From: Bacteroidota bacterium
GTDB lineage: Bacteria > Bacteroidota > Bacteroidia > NS11-12g > UBA955
DNA length: 13,650 nucleotides
Reading direction: 5' to 3'
Assembly (NCBI GenBank): GCA_947460045.1
Contig: CANHGC010000011.1
Span: 1 to 13,650, forward strand
In this document: positions 7,390-13,650 of the stretch, piece after piece
How the letters are laid out: the number at the start of each line of letters is the position of its first letter
Numbering within the stretch: position 1 is the first letter of the stretch
The notes under the pieces: model-generated
Seen by the model: only the letters and a program-made list of their open reading frames with translations
Databases searched by the model: none
Told to the model about the DNA's origin: nothing
Made by a program: the position numbers and the translations under genes

Positions 7390-10300
7390 ATGAAGAAATT
7401 TACCTTGAGGACGAGCCTGAAATCGCTGATTTTATCAACAGTTGTATTTTTTGCCTCGATTCCATTTTTGTCCGCCGCAAATTATTACGTTTCAAAGTCG
7501 GGAAACGACGCCAATAGCGGGCTGTCTGTTGCGCTGGCAAAATTGACCATCAAAGCCGCCACGGATTTGGCAACCACCGGAGATGTGGTGTTCATATCTA
7601 CGGGATACTACGCAGAGATTGTCGCAGTATCGAATTCAATGACGCTCATGGTTGATAGTGTTCAAGTCAATGAACTTACTATGAATAAAACGGGCATTAC
7701 ATTGACGATCGACGGGAATGCAAACGAAAAAACATTCAATATCAGATCAAAACTGACATTGACGGATGGTTTGGTGAAAGTGGGGTCGTCCTTGGCGGCT
7801 TTGAGGGCGTTGGATGGCTGTACAGTGGGTGCAGGAACAAAGACCAGTTATATTGACGGTGCTTTGTATATTGGTTTAACCAGTGGATCCACAAGCATGA
7901 CATTTCCTTTGGGATCTGGGACCGATTATCGCGCTGTAAGTTTGTCATTTACCAAATCCAATGGCGCCCTGACCTATTTTTGGTTCCAAATGAAGCCCGG
8001 GGCTGCAGCGGGCAACGGTTCTTTACCTACTGGCATTCGCAACTTTTCGAATCGCAATCATTTTGTGGGAGGTACTGTTCCGGCATTGGCAACCAACGCG
8101 TCTGGTTTTACACTTACTTTAAGATACGATACTGTAGGTACCGACGATGGGGTATATGAAAACTCTTCCTTGAGGATTTTGGGATATACGTCTTCTGCTT
8201 CATGGGTGAGTCATGGTGGAACGGGTAGTGCGGTGCGCAGGGGGCAAATTCAAACCACGAGCATGTCAACCTTAGGTGGCACATTTTCTCTGGGCTGCAC
8301 AATCGCCATTACGGCTACTGAGCGTAAAACAGGGCTCAATTTATTGGGCGATGTTGAGCCTCATGCATCGTTTAGGTTCACCGGTAGGTGCTCGGGCGAT
8401 ACCCTGAAATTTACAGATTTAACCAGAAGCAAAACAGCCATTACTGCTTACAAGTGGAATTTTGGCGAAGCGGGTGCTGCCACCAATAGTCAGACCACCA
8501 GAAATGCCGTGCACAAATATGCCAACAGCGGTACATATCGCATCAGTTTGGTTGTATTGAATGCAGACAATTACTTGGATTCTTGGGTTCAGATGGTGAC
8601 CATCTATGCAACTCCGTTTATATTGAAGACATTAAACAACGTGTGTATTGGTGAGCAAACGACCATGACTGATTTTTCTCAAGCCAACGGTGAAACCATC
8701 ACGGGTTGGAATTGGAATTTGGGTGATGGACCGCCGGCAACAATCAAAACGTCGAAATCCATAACACATACATATACCAACGCTGGAGCATTCAAGATCT
8801 TGTTGCGCGTTACCACCGTGAATGCTTGTGTGGCCATCGATACATTTGATTATATCGTGCACGACAAACCAGGTCCAGCATTTGATCCCAAAGATGTGTG
8901 TTTTGGCCAATCAGTGTTGTTCGATGATCAAAGTACAGTTGCAGCCCCGGATTTGATTTCTACCCGTAAATGGGATTTGGGCGATGGATTTACAAGTACA
9001 AACAAAACATTGAGTCGTAAGTATGTTGCGCCAGGTTTGTACAACGTGAAGCTAATTTCATATTCGAATTATATCGGACAAAAAGGGGCTTGTAGGGATT
9101 CAATCACAAAACCTGTGAGGGTATTTGCTTTGCCCGATGTGAATTATTCACAGTCGCATACCTGTTTTGAAGAGGAGACCGTTTTTACTGATAATACCAA
9201 CATCATGAATCCGGATTATGCCTCAACGTATACTTGGACATTTGGAGACGGGGGAACCGATACTACGATGTATGGTGCCCGATATACTTACACCGCGGCA
9301 GGTGCTTACAAAACCAGATTGACAGTAGTTTCTAATGCCGGTTGTGTGGGTACTGATACATTAACCGTATATGTTCACGCCAAGCCCATTGCAGGATATA
9401 CTGTGAAAGAAAAGTGTTTTGGTGATTCCACCGCATTTACCAGAACGGGTCAGTTGAATCCCAATTTAGAAGCCAAAATGACTTACAGTTGGTTGATCGA
9501 TGGCAACTTGGCCTATTTTACAAAAACGCCTAAGGTGTTGTTTGCCGCGCCGGGAACACATACCGTAGTGTTGGTGGCAAAAACCAATGAAGGCTGTATG
9601 GATTCTGCTGTGGGCAATGTGCGATCGTTTTATATGCCCAATCCCCAATTTACTTTGGATCAAACGATTGTGCCAAACGACAGTATGCAGTGTTTCAAAA
9701 ACAACAATTTCACATATCAGTTCTCGGTGAGTATTGATCCAAATGATACTATGGTGAATACGGCTTGGAGTTGGGGTGATAAGCAAACTGAAATGCCAGC
9801 GTCGAGCACCAGCCACAGTTATGCCGATACTGGAGTGTATACCGTTAAATTGTATGGTTGGACGATCAATGGTTGTGCCGACAGTATGGTGAAGCAATAT
9901 GTTGTGAAACCATCGCCCACTGCAAAATTTTACCAAGAAGGTATTTGTGTGCCTGATACCATCAACTTTTATGATACGGCTTCCATTTCTGCTCGCCCAA
10001 TTGCCATTAGAAAATGGAAATTTGGTGCAGGAACGGTTTTTGGTCCGGCCCCGAAGAAACAATATTATACCACTGCTGGGCCACATGATGTAACCTATAT
10101 CATTGAGAATGATTTGGGTTGTGTGGATTCTGTTACTCAAACATTTAATTTCATTGTACGTCCTTCTGTATCCTTCAATTATTCGGGAAGTATGCCATTG
10201 TGTAAAGGCGATAGCATCGATGTTACAGCGGGTGGCGGCGATACCATTCAGTGGTTGCCATCGGGTGACACAGTGAGAACACAGAAGTTTTTTGGCAAGG

Positions 10301-10872
10301 GCTGGTATAAGGTAAAAGCGACCAGCGGTATTTGCAGTACCATTGATTCGGTGCAGGTTTTAGCATTCCCAACCGCCAACATTGTTGTGTATAGCGATAC
10401 CACTATTTACAGAGGTAAAAAAGCAACACTTTGGGCCAAGGGCGCGGTGAATTATTGGTGGACTGATAGCTCAACGTTGAATGTTGGAAATGGCGATACT
10501 GTCATTGGTAGACCTTTGGAGACGCGCATGTATTACGTGTCTGGAACTGATTCTAATGGCTGCGATGATATGGATTCGGTACTTGTTACTGTGGTGGACC
10601 CACCATTGGTGAAAGTTCCAAATTTGATTACGCCTAACGGTGATAATGAGAATGATTTTTGGGATTTGACAGAGTTGGCGGATTTGTTCTTGTTTGATAT
10701 TCGTATCAGCGATCGCCAAGGGAAGTTGGTATTCAATACTGGGAATTACCAAAATGATTGGAAAGCCATCGACAACCAAGGAACTGATTTACCTCCGGGT
10801 ATTTATTTTTACTACATGAAAAATCGCTTCAATGGCGAGGAATTTAGAGGATACATTCAAGTGATTCGATAA
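7390..10872 (+). CDS. PKD-repeat surface protein with T9SS type B (gliding-type) C-terminal sorting domain
   Basis: A 1160-residue secreted protein. A signal peptide spans about 1-29 (Lys-rich start, hydrophobic core, FLSA). NYYVSKSGNDANSG at 31-44 resembles the start of DUF1565-type right-handed beta-helix domains. Residues about 95-320 form a beta-rich region with MTFPLGSGTDYRAV, a pattern I associate with Bacteroidota surface proteins. From about 324 to 925 there are seven PKD-like repeats of about 85 residues, with Y/W-x-W-x-F/L-G-D/E cores such as KWNFGEAG, NWNLGDG, KWDLGDG and TWTFGDGG, each followed by a Y-x-x-x-G-x-Y strand; repeat five is degenerate. Two Ig-like segments follow (about 926-1070). 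The C-terminal 87 residues (about 1074-1160) are a CHU_C/type B sorting domain: VPNLITPNGDNENDFW, IRISDRQGKLVFNTGNY, LPPGIYFYYM. The protein is predicted to cross the outer membrane through T9SS and remain on the surface. The next gene, 8 bases on, encodes a PorP/SprF protein, the usual type B partner. Likely adhesin or matrix protein; ligand unknown. Confidence 0.9.
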   Translation: MKKFTLRTSLKSLILSTVVFFASIPFLSAANYYVSKSGNDANSGLSVALAKLTIKAATDLATTGDVVFISTGYYAEIVAVSNSMTLMVDSVQVNELTMNKTGITLTIDGNANEKTFNIRSKLTLTDGLVKVGSSLAALRALDGCTVGAGTKTSYIDGALYIGLTSGSTSMTFPLGSGTDYRAVSLSFTKSNGALTYFWFQMKPGAAAGNGSLPTGIRNFSNRNHFVGGTVPALATNASGFTLTLRYDTVGTDDGVYENSSLRILGYTSSASWVSHGGTGSAVRRGQIQTTSMSTLGGTFSLGCTIAITATERKTGLNLLGDVEPHASFRFTGRCSGDTLKFTDLTRSKTAITAYKWNFGEAGAATNSQTTRNAVHKYANSGTYRISLVVLNADNYLDSWVQMVTIYATPFILKTLNNVCIGEQTTMTDFSQANGETITGWNWNLGDGPPATIKTSKSITHTYTNAGAFKILLRVTTVNACVAIDTFDYIVHDKPGPAFDPKDVCFGQSVLFDDQSTVAAPDLISTRKWDLGDGFTSTNKTLSRKYVAPGLYNVKLISYSNYIGQKGACRDSITKPVRVFALPDVNYSQSHTCFEEETVFTDNTNIMNPDYASTYTWTFGDGGTDTTMYGARYTYTAAGAYKTRLTVVSNAGCVGTDTLTVYVHAKPIAGYTVKEKCFGDSTAFTRTGQLNPNLEAKMTYSWLIDGNLAYFTKTPKVLFAAPGTHTVVLVAKTNEGCMDSAVGNVRSFYMPNPQFTLDQTIVPNDSMQCFKNNNFTYQFSVSIDPNDTMVNTAWSWGDKQTEMPASSTSHSYADTGVYTVKLYGWTINGCADSMVKQYVVKPSPTAKFYQEGICVPDTINFYDTASISARPIAIRKWKFGAGTVFGPAPKKQYYTTAGPHDVTYIIENDLGCVDSVTQTFNFIVRPSVSFNYSGSMPLCKGDSIDVTAGGGDTIQWLPSGDTVRTQKFFGKGWYKVKATSGICSTIDSVQVLAFPTANIVVYSDTTIYRGKKATLWAKGAVNYWWTDSSTLNVGNGDTVIGRPLETRMYYVSGTDSNGCDDMDSVLVTVVDPPLVKVPNLITPNGDNENDFWDLTELADLFLFDIRISDRQGKLVFNTGNYQNDWKAIDNQGTDLPPGIYFYYMKNRFNGEEFRGYIQVIR

Positions 10873-10880
10873 GCAAAAGG

Positions 10881-12275
10881 ATGAAAAAAATTACAATTGT
10901 TTCTGCATTAGCGCTTTGCATAAGCGGATTAACAGCGCAAATGGGTGCTAAAATTGATCAATTTTACATGGATTATTCCTTGATCAATCCGGCGGCGATG
11001 AATACCCACGATCAAGGCCACGTAACGTTGCTATACAATAAAATGTTCTCAGCGGTTCCCGGTTCACCTCAAACCACCGTGTTGAATGTGGCGATGCCTC
11101 TGCCTGCGAAAAATACTGGTTATGGCTTGTACTACATGCGAGAACGTGTTGGGTTTTCTGAGATGCACAATGCCTACGCAACCTATGCGTATTCATTTCC
11201 AATCGCGGGTACCACCAATTTGAATTTGGGTGTGAGTGTGGGTGCTTTGTCTCAGAATTTCGATATGTCGAAAGCGATTTACATCAGCGGCAATGATCCC
11301 ATCATTAAATCGTTGTTGTTAACGCCGCCTGTTACTCGCGCCGATTTGCGGGCTTCTGCATTTGTAAATGGTGAAAAGTGGTTTGCTGGATTTGCCATCT
11401 CCCGCTTAACAAAACCCCGGTTTGATTATGTGTATTACAACTACACTGCGGCCTACAAAATGCAATCGCAAGGTAGCTTGATGTTGGGTTACAATGTGGA
11501 TTTGGGCGATGACCTATTGCTAAAACCCGCCATATACGCCAGCGCGTATGACTTCAATTACTTCCGTTTGCAGTACAACGTTTCTATGTGGTACCAAGAC
11601 AAGTTTTGGGTGGGTGTAGGTGGAAACGATATCGGACAAATTGGAGGAAACATCGGTTTCTCTCCGCAAGAAGATATCAAAGTATCTTACTCTTATAATA
11701 CGCCAACGGGCGGACAGCGTATCGCTTTGGGAAATTCTCACGAGTTTCACACGTTCATTGGTTTTTCAGCATTGGGTGGTGGCGCAAGAAATGGTTCAGG
11801 CGGTGATGGCGAAGGCGATGCAGATGTGAATAGCGCCAACGGTGGTGAAGGAGATGATGGTGAGGGCGACGCCAATGTGAGCAGTAACGGGAAGAATGGT
11901 GGCAAGAATGGCGACGATGGCGAGGGTTCCGGTGGTGTTGGCATGAGTAAGGAGGCAACAATCTCTAGTTTGGAAGATATGCGTACAATGGGTATGGGGA
12001 ATGATACGTCAAAAATCAAACTGCCCAATATCGAAAAAGTGAAGCCAGGTCCAGGATTTTACTTGGTTGCGGGTTTGCATAGTATGGAAGCGAAAGCGAA
12101 CAAGCAAATCAAAGATTTGTATAAAAAAGGTGTGTTGTCTTACAAGATCTACGATCCTAGCAACAAGAGTTACTATGTGTATTTGAAAGATTTTCCATCA
12201 GAGAAAGATGCGAATCGTGGCATTTTCTATTACGAAGCTTCGGTTCCACAGGTTTGGATTCGCGAGGTGAAATAA
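10881..12275 (+). CDS. PorP/SprF-family T9SS membrane protein with C-terminal SPOR-like domain
   Basis: 464 residues. A signal peptide (about 1-19, cleavage near LTA-QM) precedes the PorP/SprF opening DQFYMDYSLINPAAMN. A beta-barrel of alternating aromatic and small residues follows to about 297, with GYGLYYMRERVGF, AYSFPIAGTTNLNLGVSVG and a near-terminal IKVSYSYNTP strand. PorP/SprF proteins are outer-membrane partners of T9SS; SprF is needed to surface-localise SprB, a type B cargo. This protein is about 120 residues longer than the usual 300-340. The extra part is a glycine/acid linker (299-354), a short segment, then about 393-464 with a SPOR-like beta-alpha-beta-beta-alpha-beta pattern: FYLVAGL, MEAKANKQIKDLYKKG, SYKIYDPSNK, SYYVYLKDF, SEKDANRGIFYYEAS, VWIREVK. 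SPOR domains bind glycan strands stripped of stem peptides. It starts 8 bases after the PKD gene and is presumably cotranscribed and the partner of that protein. The barrel family is firm; SPOR is likely but unsearched. Confidence 0.88.
   Translation: MKKITIVSALALCISGLTAQMGAKIDQFYMDYSLINPAAMNTHDQGHVTLLYNKMFSAVPGSPQTTVLNVAMPLPAKNTGYGLYYMRERVGFSEMHNAYATYAYSFPIAGTTNLNLGVSVGALSQNFDMSKAIYISGNDPIIKSLLLTPPVTRADLRASAFVNGEKWFAGFAISRLTKPRFDYVYYNYTAAYKMQSQGSLMLGYNVDLGDDLLLKPAIYASAYDFNYFRLQYNVSMWYQDKFWVGVGGNDIGQIGGNIGFSPQEDIKVSYSYNTPTGGQRIALGNSHEFHTFIGFSALGGGARNGSGGDGEGDADVNSANGGEGDDGEGDANVSSNGKNGGKNGDDGEGSGGVGMSKEATISSLEDMRTMGMGNDTSKIKLPNIEKVKPGPGFYLVAGLHSMEAKANKQIKDLYKKGVLSYKIYDPSNKSYYVYLKDFPSEKDANRGIFYYEASVPQVWIREVK
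11775..11942 (+). repeat. Glycine/acid-rich imperfect tandem repeat coding for a linker
   Basis: These 56 codons (residues 299-354 of the PorP/SprF protein) encode 22 Gly, 12 Asp/Glu and only 3 Lys/Arg. Two units align well, GDGEGDADVNSANGG and GDDGEGDANVSSNGKNGG, and a third is partial, GDDGEGSGGVG. The DNA repeats GATGGCGAAGGCGAT-like blocks. The stretch separates the barrel from the SPOR-like domain and is almost certainly disordered, so it acts as a flexible spacer. Unit duplication by slippage is likely, and copy number may vary between strains. Confidence 0.7.
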
Positions 12276-12292
12276 ATTTTCTAATATCAATG

Positions 12293-12330
12293 AACGAAGA
12301 AGGCCACGCGAATGCGTGGCCTTCTTCGTT
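12293..12330. terminator. Perfect 17-bp hairpin between converging genes (bidirectional terminator)
   Basis: The left arm (12293-12309, AACGAAGAAGGCCACGC) and right arm (12314-12330) are exact inverted complements around a GAAT loop. The hairpin lies 17 bases past the PorP/SprF stop on the + strand and 62 bases past the DUF4159 stop on the - strand, between converging genes. The arms carry GAAGAAGG/CCTTCTTC at the base and GC pairs near the loop, so either RNA folds identically. No long T-run follows, but the descending arm is pyrimidine-rich. The rest of the 117-base spacer is empty. Confidence 0.8.
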
Positions 12331-12392
12331 AGATCGCCGCCACACTCGTGAATCAGTGCTTTAAGACGCTTTTGGGTTCGTTGTTGTTAATA

Positions 12393-13112
12393 CTACTTTT
12401 GGGTAAAAGCGTAATGAATGAGGTTTGCGCCCATTCTTAGTGCTTGTGTGCGAATGGACTCGGGGTCTTTGTATACTTCGGCATCTTCCCAGCCATTTCC
12501 AAGATCGCATTCGAAATCATAAAAGCAGACCAAGCGACCCTCCCAAAACAATCCATATCCAATGGGCGGTTTGCCTTCGTGTTCGTGTATTTTGGGCAAT
12601 CCACTGGGGAAACTGAATGGTCCATTGTAAATGGGGTGAGAGAATGGCACTGCTTGAAATGTGAGTTCAGGGAATACTTTTTTCATCTCGCGGCGAATGA
12701 ATGGGTCTAGGCCAAAATTGTCGCAAATATGCAGAAAACCACCACTGATCAAATAGTTTCTGAGGTTGTTGGCCTCGGCATCAGAGAATACTACGTTTCC
12801 GTGGCCTGTCATAAAAACGAATGGAAATCTAAACAAATCGGTTGAGCCCACTTCTGCAGTGGCTTCTTGGGTGTTTAGTTGGGTGTGAATGGCGGTATTG
12901 GCAAATTTCGCCAAGTTGGTAAGTGCAGTTCTGCTGCTGTACCAATCTCCGCCACCGTTGTATTTGAGCCGGCATAAACCCAATGGTTTGGGTTGGTTGG
13001 AGGAAGTTGTTTTTGAGTTGTTGGAATTTTGGGTATTGGCCGCAAACGTTTCCGATGATTGCCCCATGCAACAAATGGCGAAGGCGAATGTGATTGCGGC
13101 TCGGAGCGTCAT
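12393..13112 (-). CDS. DUF4159 domain protein, exported
   Basis: 239 residues, ATG at 13112-13110 and stop TAG at 12395-12393. The N-terminus (MTLRAAITFAFAICCMGQSS) is a probable export signal, cleaved near ETFA-AN at 24; the two Cys at 14-15 are not in a good lipobox. A Ser/Asn/Thr/Gln-rich linker (about 26-42) leads into the DUF4159 domain (about 45-237). Landmarks are RLKYNGGGDWYSS (48-60), FPFVFMTGHGNVVFS (96-110), the glycine turn and strand YLISGGFLHICDN (120-132) and MGANLIHYAFTQ at the end. The domain resembles class I glutamine-amidotransferase-like folds (ThuA/DJ-1 type), although DUF4159 has no assigned activity and I see no convincing Cys-His-Glu triad. It starts one base after the uppP stop (TAA-C-ATG on the minus strand), so the two are cotranscribed and probably translationally coupled. 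Lipid-carrier-linked envelope function is only a context inference. Confidence 0.85.
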   Translation of the reverse strand: MTLRAAITFAFAICCMGQSSETFAANTQNSNNSKTTSSNQPKPLGLCRLKYNGGGDWYSSRTALTNLAKFANTAIHTQLNTQEATAEVGSTDLFRFPFVFMTGHGNVVFSDAEANNLRNYLISGGFLHICDNFGLDPFIRREMKKVFPELTFQAVPFSHPIYNGPFSFPSGLPKIHEHEGKPPIGYGLFWEGRLVCFYDFECDLGNGWEDAEVYKDPESIRTQALRMGANLIHYAFTQK

Positions 13113-13113
13113 G

Positions 13114-13650
13114 TTATTTCAAGAATAGCCAATAGATCAAAAATACTGAGCCAACGATGATTCGGTAATATCCAAAAAAAGCAAACCCTTTGGTTTTGAT
13201 GTAATTGATAAAAAACTTCACTGCGAAAAATGCAGTGATAAAGCTGATAATATTACCTAATAGTATGTCGTTCAGCTGCGATGCGTTCAATTCATCCCAG
13301 TGTTTGAGCATTTTGTATCCACCGGCGGCAGCTAAGGTTGGGAGGGCTAGCAAAAATGAAAATTCTGTGGCTGCACTGCGCGATAGTTTACCATGCAGTC
13401 CGCCTGCAATAGTGGCTGCGGATCTACTCACACCTGGAATCATGGCGATGCACTGGAACAAGCCAATTTTGATGGTTTCGATGGGTTTTAGGTCCTCAAT
13501 TTCTTTGTTGCCCGCGGGGAACCATTTTTCGATGTATAACAACACAACCCCAAAAACAATCAAAGTAATTCCAGGAATCCACGGGGCTTTGAGCATTTGC
13601 TCTAATAGGTCATCGAACAAGAAGCCCAAAATGGCCGCTGGGATGAATCC
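13114..13650 (-). CDS. uppP: Undecaprenyl-diphosphatase UppP (BacA), N-terminus cut by window edge
   Basis: UppP removes one phosphate from undecaprenyl diphosphate at the membrane, recycling the lipid carrier for peptidoglycan and other surface polymers, and raises bacitracin resistance. The minus-strand frame stays open to base 13650 and ends at TAA 13116-13114, giving 179 codons including the stop. UppP is usually about 260-275 residues, so some 85-95 N-terminal residues, including the first E-E-rich and PxSSTGHL motifs, lie to the right. The visible part starts GFIPAAILGFLFDDLLEQ, and contains VLLYIEKWFP and the second family motif IPGVSRSAATIAGGL, with the Ser-Arg pair of the catalytic site. 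Further TM segments follow: SFLLALPTLAAAGGY, ISFITAFFAVKFFINYI and the terminal IIVGSVFLIYWLFLK. The Ala after the Ser-Arg-Ser is a variant where E. coli has Gly. The gene is upstream of the DUF4159 gene in one transcript; its promoter is outside the window. Confidence 0.93.
   Translation of the reverse strand, partial: GFIPAAILGFLFDDLLEQMLKAPWIPGITLIVFGVVLLYIEKWFPAGNKEIEDLKPIETIKIGLFQCIAMIPGVSRSAATIAGGLHGKLSRSAATEFSFLLALPTLAAAGGYKMLKHWDELNASQLNDILLGNIISFITAFFAVKFFINYIKTKGFAFFGYYRIIVGSVFLIYWLFLK

Noticed and set aside
9466..10140. Long minus-strand open frame (224 codons) inside the PKD gene
   Set aside because: It is opposite a clearly coding repeat region, has a His/Ile/Arg-rich composition with no domain pattern, and is explained by codon bias of the sense gene.
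10873..10880. AAAAGG as a Shine-Dalgarno site for the PorP/SprF gene
   Set aside because: It abuts the ATG with no spacer, which does not suit 16S pairing; A-rich context is the more likely signal in this phylum.
11805..11840. EF-hand-like calcium loop (DGEGDADVNSAN) in the linker
   Set aside because: The loop lacks the Gly at position 6 and the position-12 Glu, has no flanking helices, and is embedded in glycine-rich repeats.
11747..12028. Pro/Ser-rich minus-strand frame opposite the glycine linker
   Set aside because: The proline/serine bias is the direct complement of GGN/GAN codons in the sense repeat.
12366..12412. 8-bp inverted repeat ACGCTTTT/AAAAGCGT across the DUF4159 stop codon
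   Set aside because: The 31-base spacer and AT-rich arms make a weak hairpin, and the perfect 17-bp hairpin beyond it is a better terminator.

Overview
The window looks like a chromosomal segment of a free-living Bacteroidota bacterium. The evidence is the gene content: a PKD-repeat surface protein with a type B type IX secretion (T9SS) sorting domain, a PorP/SprF-family protein, an outer-membrane beta-barrel receptor with a carboxypeptidase-regulatory-like N-terminus, a DUF3127 protein and a DUF4159 protein. Supporting signs are A-rich translation starts without clear Shine-Dalgarno sequences and several TAnnTTTG boxes of the Bacteroidota sigma-factor type in the spacers. I see no tRNA, rRNA, CRISPR array, insertion sequence or phage gene. 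The genus cannot be named from this.

Layout. Positions 1-2829 (+): C-terminal 942 codons of a TamB-like envelope protein, cut by the left edge. 2909-4177 (+): MacB/FtsX-type ABC permease without its ATPase, starting at TTG. 4305-6839 (+): TonB-dependent-receptor-like beta-barrel protein. 6902-7288 (+): small DUF3127 protein with an SSB-like body and an SSB-like acidic C-terminal tip. 7390-10872 and 10881-12275 (+): a two-gene unit, a 1160-residue PKD-repeat protein with a T9SS type B sorting domain followed 8 bases later by a PorP/SprF-like barrel protein. 12293-12330: perfect 17-bp hairpin, probably a terminator shared by converging genes. 12393-13112 (-): DUF4159 protein. 13114-13650 (-): undecaprenyl-diphosphatase UppP, cut by the right edge and one base upstream of the DUF4159 start.

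Most of these genes concern the cell envelope: barrel-protein or lipid traffic (TamB), export or lipoprotein handling (MacB-like), outer-membrane uptake or signalling (receptor), surface display (PKD protein plus PorP/SprF) and lipid-carrier recycling (UppP). The exception is the DUF3127 protein, which looks nucleic-acid related.

The two most interesting points are the PorP/SprF protein, which carries an acidic glycine-rich linker and a C-terminal SPOR-like domain, suggesting a T9SS partner tethered to peptidoglycan, and the DUF3127 protein, which resembles an OB-fold single-stranded-DNA-binding protein with a DDDLPF tip. Both are inferences from reading the protein sequences; no search was run.
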